DNA of 64,000 bases from Culex pipiens pallens (taxonomy: Eukaryota > Arthropoda > Insecta > Diptera > Culicidae): contig NC_068939.1 in the NCBI RefSeq assembly GCF_016801865.2, positions 72,654,100-72,718,099 of the forward strand, in the 5' to 3' direction. The notes beneath the pieces were generated by a model that did not search any database, was not told the origin of the DNA, and saw only the letters and a program-made list of their open reading frames with translations. The position numbers were made by a program, and so were the translations under genes. Positions 25,151 through 38,826 of the stretch are shown here, one piece after another. Within the stretch, counting starts at the first letter, position 1; the number at the start of each line of letters is the position of its first letter.

Positions 25151-26206
25151 TTTGCCTTCCTCACCTTACTGAGGAAAGGCTATAAAATCACTCGAAAAAT
25201 GAACTTCTTAATTTGACCTCGTAGACCCACCTTCACGTATACCTATCGACTCAGAATCAAATTCTGAGCAAATGTCTGTGTGTGTGTCTGGATGTGAGTC
25301 CGTGCACCAAAAAATATGCACTCGATTATCTCAGCACTGGCTTAACCGATTTGGACCGTTTTGGTCTCATTCGATGCGTCTTGGGGTCCCATAAGTCCCT
25401 ATTGAAAATTATGAAGTTTAGTAAAGTACTTCAAAAGTTATGCTAAAAAAACGATTTTGGCGTATGTCCGGAAGATTGTAAAAAGGGTGGTTTTTGTAAG
25501 AAACCCTGTCATGTTATACATTTTCAGAAAGGTATTAAAAAGACCTTTCCAATGAGCCCAAAACATTGAAGATCTGATAACCCTATCAAAAGTTATTAGC
25601 ACTTAAGTGTTATTTATACACTTTTTGGAGGCCGGATCTCAGATATTTCAATGAAAATGATGTCCGGGTCCATCATGCGACCCATCGTTAGTTAGATGAT
25701 CGAAAGACCTTTCAAATGAGTCTAAAACATCAAGGATCTGACAATCCTATAAAAAGTTATTGACACTTAAGTGTTATTTATACACTTTTTGGAGGCCGGA
25801 TCTCAGATATTTCAGTAAAAATGATGTCCGGGTCCATCATGCGACCCATCGTTAGTTAGATAATCGAAAGACCTTTCAAATGAGCCTAAAACATCAAGGA
25901 TCTGACAATCCTATCAAAAGTTATTGGCACTTAAGTGTTATTTATACACTTTTTAGAGGTTTGATTTCAGATATTGTGATAAAAATATTGTCTGAATCTT
26001 CCATGCGAACTATCGTTGGATAGGTTTTTTTTTATCAGACCTTGCCGATGAGCCAGAAATATTGATGGTCTGCGAACCATATCAAAAGAAATGAGTAATA
26101 AAGTTGATTTGTTAAACATGTTAAGGGGGAATGTTGCTATTTTTACTGAATCTATTGACTTTATGAATATGAGGAAGGCACCAACCACCTAAAGGTGGAT
26201 TAAGAA
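25151..26206. mobile_element. repeat element with TGCCTTCCTCA / TGAGGAAGGCA ends, unit 1
   Basis: About 1.05 kb, starting TTTGCCTTCCTCACCTTACT and ending GAGGAAGGCACCAACCACCT then AAAGGTGGATTAAG. The 11-bp inverted ends and a short hairpin just inside the left end suggest a non-autonomous DNA element; borders and duplication are unsure. It contains a 164-bp tandem repeat. Copies lie at 30810-31865 and 36472-37527. Confidence 0.6.
25541..26100. repeat. 164-bp tandem repeat, about 3.5 copies, inside the 25151 element
   Basis: AGACCTTTC starts recur at 25541, 25705 and 25869 (exact 164-bp period), with a diverged fourth start near 26037. Each copy has CACTTAAGTGTTATTTATAC, GGAGGCCGGATCTCAGATAT and ATGCGACCCATCG; the last is the most diverged. 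The same array is repeated in units 2 (about 31200-31760) and 3 (about 36862-37420). Confidence 0.9.
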
Positions 26207-26518
26207 ACGTTTTTTTTTTGTATTTATAAGAGATTTATGTGAGGATCCAATTGACTCATTTTTTTTTGTTGGAAAAAATGCTTTGTTAAGGCGCCATCAG
26301 ATTTAATTTTAACACTGACTAGACTCCCGTTTCACGCACAAAACCGTAATTAAAAACTCATGCGTCATGGGTCAGTTATGCATAAAGCGGTCGTAGAGTG
26401 GTCTAAATTTGACTTTTAGAGGTTCATTGAAGGGCTTAACTAAGTAAGCTCGATTGGGGGAAATCTCGAATATCCCAAACCAGGTTGATTTTCAACATGA
26501 TTTTTTATAAGAAAAGTA

Positions 26519-27161
26519 CAGCCATCCCTCATATTCGGAACAGTTTACAGATCGGCCAATGTTCAAAAAATCATAGCAAATCGATAATTGAACTTAATGA
26601 TTCGCTTTTACCTTCATTTGAAAGCTTTTCTTGCGATCTTTCGAATGCTGTATCGAACAACCGCAAATTTTAACTTTAATATCAAGTTTTTGAAGAAAAA
26701 CTTTGACCCTTGAAATCCACAAATTCGGAACACTTTTTTCTTACGGATGTAAACAAACTTTGGATCTCTCCAGAAGTACATATTTGTAACAAAATAATGA
26801 CTTCACACAATGCAACCAGTGAAACTCAAGCTTAGTGATGTTTTATCCATGGTCTGATAACTTTTTTTGTGAAAATATCACTTAAATGCAGGTGTTCCGC
26901 AATTGTGGGAGGCACAATAACATCCCACAATCATGGAACAGGCAATTTGGAGGCAGTGTTTTGCTGCCCACGATAAAATAGTCTTGAAATGAAGTTTTTT
27001 GTTCAATTTTACTATTTTTACTAGTGAAATAGCAAGAAAATGTCCAAACAAAGGTCCTAAAAATAGTTGGGTCAAGAGAAAAGCTGTATTTGGCATGCTA
27101 TTGACAAATTATCACAAAAGTGTTCCGAATTTGTGGGTGTTCCGAATATGTGGGATGACTG
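26519..27161. mobile_element. TA-flanked MITE (643 bp) with CAGYCATCCC ends, unit 1 copy
   Basis: Inverted ends CAGCCATCCCTCATATTCGG and CAGTCATCCCACATATTCGG are flanked by TA (26517-26518, 27162-27163). The ATTCGGAACA motif recurs inside: CAAATTCGGAACAC near 26739 and GTTCCGAATTTGTGGG near 27122. The ORFs inside (72, 108 and 61 codons) are overlapping shadows. The same element is at 32179-32821 and 37840-38482 in units 2 and 3. Confidence 0.85.
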
Positions 27162-27505
27162 TAACTACATTTTCGTTTTTGACTGATTTTGAACACATAA
27201 GCCATTCTTGCGAATTTCGTCAACATCATAGGCATGCAGGCCAGCTTCATGAATCTAAATTTACCACACAAAAAAGCAACCACATTTGTCCAGGAATTTT
27301 CCTTGGAATCGACTTTCCTTGGTAAAGCAGGTTGGTTCTCCGGTGATCCTGAAAGACCAAAACCACATTCGATGTAAATTGTTGCGGTAACAGCAGCAGC
27401 AGCTGGTCAGTCAGAACAATTTGGCAAGCGGGCACTATTTCCGAGCACCACAAACGAAAAATGGAACGCACATGGTTCAATTACCAATGGTGAACCCCGG
27501 CGCTG

Positions 27506-30500
27506 AAGAAGGAGGTAATCCAAGACCAAGGTGACGGTCGTCGTCGTCATCGATTCCATGGAAGAATTATTCACGACTGGAACGTGAGTGGAATTCCAAC
27601 CTCTTTTCCTCTATTGGGACAAACGAAGAAATGAGATGTCTCTGTTCTTCCCAGCATATCGAGAGGGGAAACGAAAACATTAATTCAAATGTCGCTTCAG
27701 AGGGCGCCGCCTGCGCGCATTGACGGAGAAATGTGAATCTATTTAATTTGAAATTAACTTTTTAATAATGCGGTGTTGCCAGCAGTTCCCCCCGTGCATC
27801 TCCGTAGTGAACAACTGAAAATTAAAAAAAGGAAAACACGATTGGAGTCACGACCTGTCTCGGGTGCAATCGGGAGAGAGCACCGTCTGGAATTAGATGA
27901 CGGTTCCCGAAGGGGGTTGTACGGAATGTTATGCGATTTGAAGAGTGCAATGTGCACGATATGTCGCGTACTTGCTTTTACGAGTTAACTTTAGTTTGAT
28001 TGAGAGTGTCTGGGGGGGTGGTGGGAGGTGCAAGGTGAGCTCTGGAATGTAAATCGATGGTCATACGATCATGGAAAAATGCTGAATATTTGAATGAGAA
28101 ATGCTATCTTTAAAGAATTTTTCAGATTTTTCGCTGAAAATAAACACAAACTAAACATTTTTAGCTTTTTTTTTTAGCTCAAAATGAGCTACACTGCAAA
28201 AAAATCAGTGTGGTATTAATTGAGGAATGTTGACAGATTTGTGTGAGAAATAAATTTGTAATATTACCTCTAAAAACTTCTAACTTTACATCGTTTTTTG
28301 TGAATTTCACATATAAATTGCATTTTTTGCAACCCTCAATTTTTTTTATTGTGTGAGTGATACCAATTATGAAAACAAAACTAATGAAAAAACACTTGTC
28401 CACGTTCTATCCTTTTATTTTTTGTGATGTTCACAAGAGGAGTTTGAAAACTAATAAAAAGTGTTCCAAAGGTTTATCAATGATTCCTTCAAAGTTATAA
28501 AAAAAACATTTTAAATATCATTTGTGCAAGCTTTCATAGCTCAGAAACCCAATTTTCAATCTAATTGTTAACAAAAACACTTTTTAAACTTTTGAAATCA
28601 CTTGATTTGATTTTAAATGTCCCAACGATAAAAAATATTGCGATGGATTGAAAAACTTGATGATATAGTCTAAAAAATTGTATGCTATAATCTTAATTTT
28701 TCACCTTAATTTATCTGGCATAAGTAAAATTAAACATAAAAGCTGTAAATTTAGAATAAATATAAATTATTTGACGCAAAAGTTCATTTATTCTATTTTG
28801 GGATAATTTACATTTTTCAATCTAAATTTATGTAATACAAGCCTTACCCGACAAACTTTGTTCTGCCTTTTTTCGTTTTTTGACGTTTTTAACTTTTTTT
28901 GCTTCTTCAGCCTCCTGTGATCTAAATTTGATTTTACGTAACTTTTCCCATACAATCTGCTTATTTTCCGCAATCGGTTCCAGAGTGGCCAAAGTTGTAA
29001 CTTTTTAGCGTAAGAACCTTCCTTGGACTTATACGAACCCAACGCAACAAAGAGCACCTCGATCCGATGCTCCGTGTTGAATTGATTCGCGTTCGAACAA
29101 AACCGTCGAAATTTTTTATATATATAGATTACATAAAAAGGAGGTTATATTACGTCAGAAAAATGGTAAGATTACATCATCCAATTTAAAATATTTTTTA
29201 TTGTGACGTTATAGATAAAAGGGAGATTTTTCAAAATATCTATAAAACTGAAATTAAAATTTGAAAAAAAACCTCTTATTTCTATATTTTAGTCCGAAGC
29301 AATATTTTTGTGTTAAAAAAGTTCAACAATACATATATTATAAAATTCCAGAAAATTTTGCTCTCCTTAAAATGTGAAATTGAGTTAAGGGACACCCTCT
29401 GGCTCGGTTCCCTTTTTTTTTTTAATTCGCGTTTTTTATTTTGATTTTTTTTAAATGTTTTTGGATACAAAACTCGCAACTTTTGAGCCATATAGAAGCC
29501 TGCAAAAAAATAAAAAAAATAAATATTGAAATAACAAGCCAAAGTTTCAACATTTCCATGGAAAGTGTTTTTAAATGCATTTTACACTAGTTCATTTGTT
29601 TTGCAATCATTAGTTTTAAAAAAATGAGAAATTTGACGAAATTTAAAATTTTAGCAAAAAAAAAAACTTTTTGCAATAAGGCCGTTGCAAATATTTTTCA
29701 AAGTTTATGTCGCCCTCCCCCCCCCCCCTTCCACCCCCCCTTCAAAATTGGTCCGAAAAATCAGGGGGCAAAAAAAATATTTTTTCAAAAATCTTCAAAA
29801 TTTTAAAAAAATAGAAGTAAAATCAACTTAAAACAATCTAAAAGGCATTTTCGGCAATGATAATCATATTTAGCATGTTTGGGCTGGATTAAAAGTATTT
29901 TGAATTTTTATAAAATTCCAATGTACAGCACCGCAAAAACTTTTTTTTTGCTAAAAAATTAATTTTCGTCAATACTAAGGTATTCTGGAAACTAATGATT
30001 GCAAAACAACTGGGGAGGTGTTAAATGCATTTTTAAACACTTTGTTCATTCAAATTTTTAAACCATGGCTCGTAAATTCAATTTTTAAACTTTTTTATTT
30101 TTTTGCCACCCCCCCCCTCGACTTTGGTCAGAGTCGAGGGACATAAACTTCAAAAAATATTTGCAACGGCTTAATAAACATCGAAAATTTTCAAAAATTC
30201 TAAAGATTTTTTTAATTAACCCAAACATGCTCGAAATGATTCTAAACGCAGGGGAATGCGTTTTAAATTAATTTCAGCTGATTGCACTCAAATTTTCATT
30301 AAATATTGAACTTTTTTGAAAAAATATTTTTTTCGCCCCCTGATTTTTCGGGCCAACTTTGAAGGAGGGGGGGCGGAACAAAAACTGGTACCGACCTTAT
30401 TAAAATATTTTGGTGTGCCTATGGTATTATAAAAAATTAGAAAACTGCAAACTTCTAGTTAAAATAAAACTGAAAGTGGTCATTTCTCAAGAACAGTGTA

Positions 30501-33165
30501 CTTTATCATAATTACTTTCGATAGCAAAACTTGATTTAAGATTGAAAATTTAAGTTTTTTTTAGTAGGATTTTTGCCCGTTTATGCGGGTTTGTCCCCCA
30601 AAACAAATAAAAATAATAAAAAAACAGATTTTGGGAAAATGATTTTTAATTTAAAAATTAATTTACAAATCGGCGACCTTTCTTACTTTCTCTGAATAGT
30701 CCTCATTACCACCTACAACTTTGCCGAAGACACCAAATCGATAAATAAATTCCATCAAATGATACAGATTTTCTAGCAAACAACTTTAAATAAAAAAGAT
30801 TGAACTGTTTTTGCCTTCCTCACCTTACTGAGGAAAGGCTATAAAATCACTCGAAAAATGAACTTCTTAATTTGACCTCGTAGACCCACCTTCACGTATA
30901 CCTATCGACTCAGAATCAAATTCTGAGCAAATGTCTGTGTGTGTGTCTGGATGTGAGTCCGTGCACCAAAAAATATGCACTCGATTATCTCAGCACTGGC
31001 TTAACCGATTTGGACCGTTTTGGTCTCATTCGATGCGTCTTGGGGTCCCATAAGTCCCTATTGAAAATTATGAAGTTTAGTAAAGTACTTCAAAAGTTAT
31101 GCTAAAAAAACGATTTTGGCGTATGTCCGGAAGATTGTAAAAAGGGTGGTTTTTGTAAGAAACCCTGTCATGTTATACATTTTCAGAAAGGTATTAAAAA
31201 GACCTTTCCAATGAGCCCAAAACATTGAAGATCTGATAACCCTATCAAAAGTTATTAGCACTTAAGTGTTATTTATACACTTTTTGGAGGCCGGATCTCA
31301 GATATTTCAATGAAAATGATGTCCGGGTCCATCATGCGACCCATCGTTAGTTAGATGATCGAAAGACCTTTCAAATGAGTCTAAAACATCAAGGATCTGA
31401 CAATCCTATAAAAAGTTATTGACACTTAAGTGTTATTTATACACTTTTTGGAGGCCGGATCTCAGATATTTCAGTAAAAATGATGTCCGGGTCCATCATG
31501 CGACCCATCGTTAGTTAGATAATCGAAAGACCTTTCAAATGAGCCTAAAACATCAAGGATCTGACAATCCTATCAAAAGTTATTGGCACTTAAGTGTTAT
31601 TTATACACTTTTTAGAGGTTTGATTTCAGATATTGTGATAAAAATATTGTCTGAATCTTCCATGCGAACTATCGTTGGATAGGTTTTTTTTTATCAGACC
31701 TTGCCGATGAGCCAGAAATATTGATGGTCTGCGAACCATATCAAAAGAAATGAGTAATAAAGTTGATTTGTTAAACATGTTAAGGGGGAATGTTGCTATT
31801 TTTACTGAATCTATTGACTTTATGAATATGAGGAAGGCACCAACCACCTAAAGGTGGATTAAGAAACGTTTTTTTTTTGTATTTATAAGAGATTTATGTG
31901 AGGATCCAATTGACTCATTTTTTTTTTGTTGGAAAAAATGCTTTGTTAAGGCGCCATCAGATTTAATTTTAACACTGACTAGACTCCCGTTTCACGCACA
32001 AAACCGTAATTAAAAACTCATGCGTCATGGGTCAGTTATGCATAAAGCGGTCGTAGAGTGGTCTAAATTTGACTTTTAGAGGTTCATTGAAGGGCTTAAC
32101 TAAGTAAGCTCGATTGGGGGAAATCTCGAATATCCCAAACCAGGTTGATTTTCAACATGATTTTTTATAAGAAAAGTACAGCCATCCCTCATATTCGGAA
32201 CAGTTTACAGATCGGCCAATGTTCAAAAAATCATAGCAAATCGATAATTGAACTTAATGATTCGCTTTTACCTTCATTTGAAAGCTTTTCTTGCGATCTT
32301 TCGAATGCTGTATCGAACAACCGCAAATTTTAACTTTAATATCAAGTTTTTGAAGAAAAACTTTGACCCTTGAAATCCACAAATTCGGAACACTTTTTTC
32401 TTACGGATGTAAACAAACTTTGGATCTCTCCAGAAGTACATATTTGTAACAAAATAATGACTTCACACAATGCAACCAGTGAAACTCAAGCTTAGTGATG
32501 TTTTATCCATGGTCTGATAACTTTTTTTGTGAAAATATCACTTAAATGCAGGTGTTCCGCAATTGTGGGAGGCACAATAACATCCCACAATCATGGAACA
32601 GGCAATTTGGAGGCAGTGTTTTGCTGCCCACGATAAAATAGTCTTGAAATGAAGTTTTTTGTTCAATTTTACTATTTTTACTAGTGAAATAGCAAGAAAA
32701 TGTCCAAACAAAGGTCCTAAAAATAGTTGGGTCAAGAGAAAAGCTGTATTTGGCATGCTATTGACAAATTATCACAAAAGTGTTCCGAATTTGTGGGTGT
32801 TCCGAATATGTGGGATGACTGTAACTACATTTTCGTTTTTGACTGATTTTGAACACATAAGCCATTCTTGCGAATTTCGTCAACATCATAGGCATGCAGG
32901 CCAGCTTCATGAATCTAAATTTACCACACAAAAAAGCAACCACATTTGTCCAGGAATTTTCCTTGGAATCGACTTTCCTTGGTAAAGCAGGTTGGTTCTC
33001 CGGTGATCCTGAAAGACCAAAACCACATTCGATGTAAATTGTTGCGGTAACAGCAGCAGCAGCTGGTCAGTCAGAACAATTTGGCAAGCGGGCACTATTT
33101 CCGAGCACCACAAACGAAAAATGGAACGCACATGGTTCAATTACCAATGGTGAACCCCGGCGCTG
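27506..33165. repeat. tandem triplication, unit 2 (5660 bp)
   Basis: Middle copy of the 5.66-kb unit. It is the same as unit 1 over long stretches, including all non-coding ORF shadows. Differences I saw are a shorter A-run near 28500, a different C-rich tract near 29713-29744 and one-base homopolymer changes. Internal elements keep the same order: MITE 28192-28355, Harbinger-like insertion 29680-30170, GAGGAAGGCA element 30810-31865 and TA-flanked MITE 32179-32821. Confidence 0.95.
32179..32821. mobile_element. TA-flanked CAGYCATCCC MITE, unit 2 copy
   Basis: Copy of 26519-27161 carried along by the 5.66-kb amplification; same ends and TA flanks. Confidence 0.85.
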
Positions 33166-36100
33166 AAGAAGGAGGTAATCCAAGACCAAGGTGACGGTCG
33201 TCGTCGTCATCGATTCCATGGAAGAATTATTCACGACTGGAACGTGAGTGGAATTCCAACCTCTTTTCCTCTATTGGGACAAACGAAGAAATGAGATGTC
33301 TCTGTTCTTCCCAGCATATCGAGAGGGGAAACGAAAACATTAATTCAAATGTCGCTTCAGAGGGCGCCGCCTGCGCGCATTGACGGAGAAATGTGAATCT
33401 ATTTAATTTGAAATTAACTTTTTAATAATGCGGTGTTGCCAGCAGTTCCCCCCGTGCATCTCCGTAGTGAACAACTGAAAATTAAAAAAAGGAAAACACG
33501 ATTGGAGTCACGACCTGTCTCGGGTGCAATCGGGAGAGAGCACCGTCTGGAATTAGATGACGGTTCCCGAAGGGGGTTGTACGGAATGTTATGCGATTTG
33601 AAGAGTGCAATGTGCACGATATGTCGCGTACTTGCTTTTACGAGTTAACTTTAGTTTGATTGAGAGTGTCTGGGGGGGTGGTGGGAGGTGCAAGGTGAGC
33701 TCTGGAATGTAAATCGATGGTCATACGATCATGGAAAAATGCTGAATATTTGAATGAGAAATGCTATCTTTAAAGAATTTTTCAGATTTTTCGCTGAAAA
33801 TAAACACAAACTAAACATTTTTAGCTTTTTTTTTTAGCTCAAAATGAGCTACACTGCAAAAAAATCAGTGTGGTATTAATTGAGGAATGTTGACAGATTT
33901 GTGTGAGAAATAAATTTGTAATATTACCTCTAAAAACTTCTAACTTTACATCGTTTTTTGTGAATTTCACATATAAATTGCATTTTTTGCAACCCTCAAT
34001 TTTTTTTATTGTGTGAGTGATACCAATTATGAAAACAAAACTAATGAAAAAACACTTGTCCACGTTCTATCCTTTTATTTTTTGTGATGTTCACAAGAGG
34101 AGTTTGAAAACTAATAAAAAGTGTTCCAAAGGTTTATCAATGATTCCTTCAAAGTTATAAAAAAAAAAACATTTTAAATATCATTTGTGCAAGCTTTCAT
34201 AGCTCAGAAACCCAATTTTCAATCTAATTGTTAACAAAAACACTTTTTAAACTTTTGAAATCACTTGATTTGATTTTAAATGTCCCAACGATAAAAAATA
34301 TTGCGATGGATTGAAAAACTTGATGATATAGTCTAAAAAATTGTATGCTATAATCTTAATTTTTCACCTTAATTTATCTGGCATAAGTAAAATTAAACAT
34401 AAAAGCTGTAAATTTAGAATAAATATAAATTATTTGACGCAAAAGTTCATTTATTCTATTTTGGGATAATTTACATTTTTCAATCTAAATTTATGTAATA
34501 CAAGCCTTACCCGACAAACTTTGTTCTGCCTTTTTTCGTTTTTTGACGTTTTTAACTTTTTTTGCTTCTTCAGCCTCCTGTGATCTAAATTTGATTTTAC
34601 GTAACTTTTCCCATACAATCTGCTTATTTTCCGCAATCGGTTCCAGAGTGGCCAAAGTTGTAACTTTTTAGCGTAAGAACCTTCCTTGGACTTATACGAA
34701 CCCAACGCAACAAAGAGCACCTCGATCCGATGCTCCGTGTTGAATTGATTCGCGTTCGAACAAAACCGTCGAAATTTTTTATATATATAGATTACATAAA
34801 AAGGAGGTTATATTACGTCAGAAAAATGGTAAGATTACATCATCCAATTTAAAATATTTTTTATTGTGACGTTATAGATAAAAGGGAGATTTTTCAAAAT
34901 ATCTATAAAACTGAAATTAAAATTTGAAAAAAAACCTCTTATTTCTATATTTTAGTCCGAAGCAATATTTTTGTGTTAAAAAAGTTCAACAATACATATA
35001 TTATAAAATTCCAGAAAATTTTGCTCTCCTTAAAATGTGAAATTGAGTTAAGGGACACCCTCTGGCTCGGTTCCCTTTTTTTTTTTAATTCGCGTTTTTT
35101 ATTTTGATTTTTTTTAAATGTTTTTGGATACAAAACTCGCAACTTTTGAGCCATATAGAAGCCTGCAAAAAAATAAAAAAAATAAATATTGAAATAACAA
35201 GCCAAAGTTTCAACATTTCCATGGAAAGTGTTTTTAAATGCATTTTACACTAGTTCATTTGTTTTGCAATCATTAGTTTTAAAAAAATGAGAAATTTGAC
35301 GAAATTTAAAATTTTAGCAAAAAAAAAAACTTTTTGCAATAAGGCCGTTGCAAATATTTTTCAAAGTTTATGTCGCCCCCCTCACCCCCCCGCCCCTCCT
35401 CCTTCAAAATTGGTCCGAAAAATCAGGGGGCAAAAAAAATATTTTTTCAAAAATCTTCAAAATTTTAAAAAAATAGAAGTAAAATCAACTTAAAACAATC
35501 TAAAAGGCATTTTCGGCAATGATAATCATATTTAGCATGTTTGGGCTGGATTAAAAGTATTTTGAATTTTTATAAAATTCCAATGTACAGCACCGCAAAA
35601 ACTTTTTTTTTGCTAAAAAATTAATTTTCGTCAATACTAAGGTATTCTGGAAACTAATGATTGCAAAACAACTGGGGAGGTGTTAAATGCATTTTTAAAC
35701 ACTTTGTTCATTCAAATTTTTAAACCATGGCTCGTAAATTCAATTTTTAAACTTTTTTATTTTTTTGCCACCCCCCCCCTCGACTTTGGTCAGAGTCGAG
35801 GGACATAAACTTCAAAAAATATTTGCAACGGCTTAATAAACATCGAAAATTTTCAAAAATTCTAAAGATTTTTTTAATTAACCCAAACATGCTCGAAATG
35901 ATTCTAAACGCAGGGGAATGCGTTTTAAATTAATTTCAGCTGATTGCACTCAAATTTTCATTAAATATTGAACTTTTTTGAAAAAATATTTTTTTCGCCC
36001 CCTGATTTTTCGGGCCAACTTTGAAGGAGAGGGGGTGGGACAAAAACTGGTACCGACCTTATTAAAATATTTTGGTGTGCCTATGGTATTATAAAAAATT

Positions 36101-38826
36101 AGAAAACTGCAAACTTCTAGTTAAAATAAAACTGAAAGTGGTCATTTCTCAAGAACAGTGTACTTTATCATAATTACTTTCGATAGCAAAACTTGATTTA
36201 AGATTGAAAATTTAAGTTTTTTTTAGTAGGATTTTTGCCCGTTTATGCGGGTTTGTCCCCCAAAACAAATAAAAATAATAAAAAAACAGATTTTGGGAAA
36301 ATGATTTTTAATTTAAAAATTAATTTACAAATCGGCGACCTTTCTTACTTTCTCTGAATAGTCCTCATTACCACCTACAACTTTGCCGAAGACACCAAAT
36401 CGATAAATAAATTCCATCAAATGATACAGATTTTCTAGCAAACAACTTTAAATAAAAAAGATTGAACTGTTTTTGCCTTCCTCACCTTACTGAGGAAAGG
36501 CTATAAAATCACTCGAAAAATGAACTTCTTAATTTGACCTCGTAGACCCACCTTCACGTATACCTATCGACTCAGAATCAAATTCTGAGCAAATGTCTGT
36601 GTGTGTGTCTGGATGTGAGTCCGTGCACCAAAAAATATGCACTCGATTATCTCAGCACTGGCTTAACCGATTTGGACCGTTTTGGTCTCATTCGATGCGT
36701 CTTGGGGTCCCATAAGTCCCTATTGAAAATTATGAAGTTTAGTAAAGTACTTCAAAAGTTATGCTAAAAAAACGATTTTGGCGTATGTCCGGAAGATTGT
36801 AAAAAGGGTGGTTTTTGTAAGAAACCCTGTCATGTTATACATTTTCAGAAAGGTATTAAAAAGACCTTTCCAATGAGCCCAAAACATTGAAGATCTGATA
36901 ACCCTATCAAAAGTTATTAGCACTTAAGTGTTATTTATACACTTTTTGGAGGCCGGATCTCAGATATTTCAATGAAAATGATGTCCGGGTCCATCATGCG
37001 ACCCATCGTTAGTTAGATGATCGAAAGACCTTTCAAATGAGTCTAAAACATCAAGGATCTGACAATCCTATAAAAAGTTATTGACACTTAAGTGTTATTT
37101 ATACACTTTTTGGAGGCCGGATCTCAGATATTTCAGTAAAAATGATGTCCGGGTCCATCATGCGACCCATCGTTAGTTAGATAATCGAAAGACCTTTCAA
37201 ATGAGCCTAAAACATCAAGGATCTGACAATCCTATCAAAAGTTATTGGCACTTAAGTGTTATTTATACACTTTTTAGAGGTTTGATTTCAGATATTGTGA
37301 TAAAAATATTGTCTGAATCTTCCATGCGAACTATCGTTGGATAGGTTTTTTTTTATCAGACCTTGCCGATGAGCCAGAAATATTGATGGTCTGCGAACCA
37401 TATCAAAAGAAATGAGTAATAAAGTTGATTTGTTAAACATGTTAAGGGGGAATGTTGCTATTTTTACTGAATCTATTGACTTTATGAATATGAGGAAGGC
37501 ACCAACCACCTAAAGGTGGATTAAGAAACGTTTTTTTTTTGTATTTATAAGAGATTTATGTGAGGATCCAATTGACTCATTTTTTTTTGTTGGAAAAAAT
37601 GCTTTGTTAAGGCGCCATCAGATTTAATTTTAACACTGACTAGACTCCCGTTTCACGCACAAAACCGTAATTAAAAACTCATGCGTCATGGGTCAGTTAT
37701 GCATAAAGCGGTCGTAGAGTGGTCTAAATTTGACTTTTAGAGGTTCATTGAAGGGCTTAACTAAGTAAGCTCGATTGGGGGAAATCTCGAATATCCCAAA
37801 CCAGGTTGATTTTCAACATGATTTTTTATAAGAAAAGTACAGCCATCCCTCATATTCGGAACAGTTTACAGATCGGCCAATGTTCAAAAAATCATAGCAA
37901 ATCGATAATTGAACTTAATGATTCGCTTTTACCTTCATTTGAAAGCTTTTCTTGCGATCTTTCGAATGCTGTATCGAACAACCGCAAATTTTAACTTTAA
38001 TATCAAGTTTTTGAAGAAAAACTTTGACCCTTGAAATCCACAAATTCGGAACACTTTTTTCTTACGGATGTAAACAAACTTTGGATCTCTCCAGAAGTAC
38101 ATATTTGTAACAAAATAATGACTTCACACAATGCAACCAGTGAAACTCAAGCTTAGTGATGTTTTATCCATGGTCTGATAACTTTTTTTGTGAAAATATC
38201 ACTTAAATGCAGGTGTTCCGCAATTGTGGGAGGCACAATAACATCCCACAATCATGGAACAGGCAATTTGGAGGCAGTGTTTTGCTGCCCACGATAAAAT
38301 AGTCTTGAAATGAAGTTTTTTGTTCAATTTTACTATTTTTACTAGTGAAATAGCAAGAAAATGTCCAAACAAAGGTCCTAAAAATAGTTGGGTCAAGAGA
38401 AAAGCTGTATTTGGCATGCTATTGACAAATTATCACAAAAGTGTTCCGAATTTGTGGGTGTTCCGAATATGTGGGATGACTGTAACTACATTTTCGTTTT
38501 TGACTGATTTTGAACACATAAGCCATTCTTGCGAATTTCGTCAACATCATAGGCATGCAGGCCAGCTTCATGAATCTAAATTTACCACACAAAAAAGCAA
38601 CCACATTTGTCCAGGAATTTTCCTTGGAATCGACTTTCCTTGGTAAAGCAGGTTGGTTCTCCGGTGATCCTGAAAGACCAAAACCACATTCGATGTAAAT
38701 TGTTGCGGTAACAGCAGCAGCAGCTGGTCAGTCAGAACAATTTGGCAAGCGGGCACTATTTCCGAGCACCACAAACGAAAAATGGAACGCACATGGTTCA
38801 ATTACCAATGGTGAACCCCGGCGCTG
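33166..38826. repeat. tandem triplication, unit 3 (5661 bp)
   Basis: Last copy of the 5.66-kb unit, ending GGCGCTG at 38826 and followed by unique DNA (GGTTGGGTTCCAGG). Besides homopolymer changes, it differs from the others in the C-rich tract (about 35376-35402) and in a GGAGAGGGGGTGGG stretch near 36027, where units 1 and 2 read GGAGGGGGGGCGG. Internal elements: MITE 33852-34015, Harbinger-like insertion 35343-35832, GAGGAAGGCA element 36472-37527, TA-flanked MITE 37840-38482. Confidence 0.95.
37840..38482. mobile_element. TA-flanked CAGYCATCCC MITE, unit 3 copy
   Basis: Copy of 26519-27161 carried along by the 5.66-kb amplification; same ends and TA flanks. Confidence 0.85.

Larger units (their letters stand above)
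21851..27505. repeat. tandem triplication, unit 1 (5655 bp)
   Basis: First of three head-to-tail copies of a 5.66-kb segment. It begins AAGAAGGAGGTAATCC and ends CCCCGGCGCTG, where unit 2 starts at once with the same AAGAAGG. The left junction shares only a G with the unit end, so little or no homology was used. The unit contains about 500 bp of low-repeat DNA (about 21870-22370), a CACAG-type MITE (22537-22700), nested Harbinger-like MITEs (23850-24737), an element with GAGGAAGGCA ends (25151-26206) and a TA-flanked MITE (26519-27161). No coding exon was recognised inside. It lies in the nmo intron just upstream of the kinase exon. Confidence 0.95.

Noticed and set aside
26878..27480. Overlapping 60-108 codon ORFs repeated three times in the triplicated units
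   Set aside because: They overlap on both strands and span the TIRs of a MITE, and they are identical in each unit only because the DNA is.
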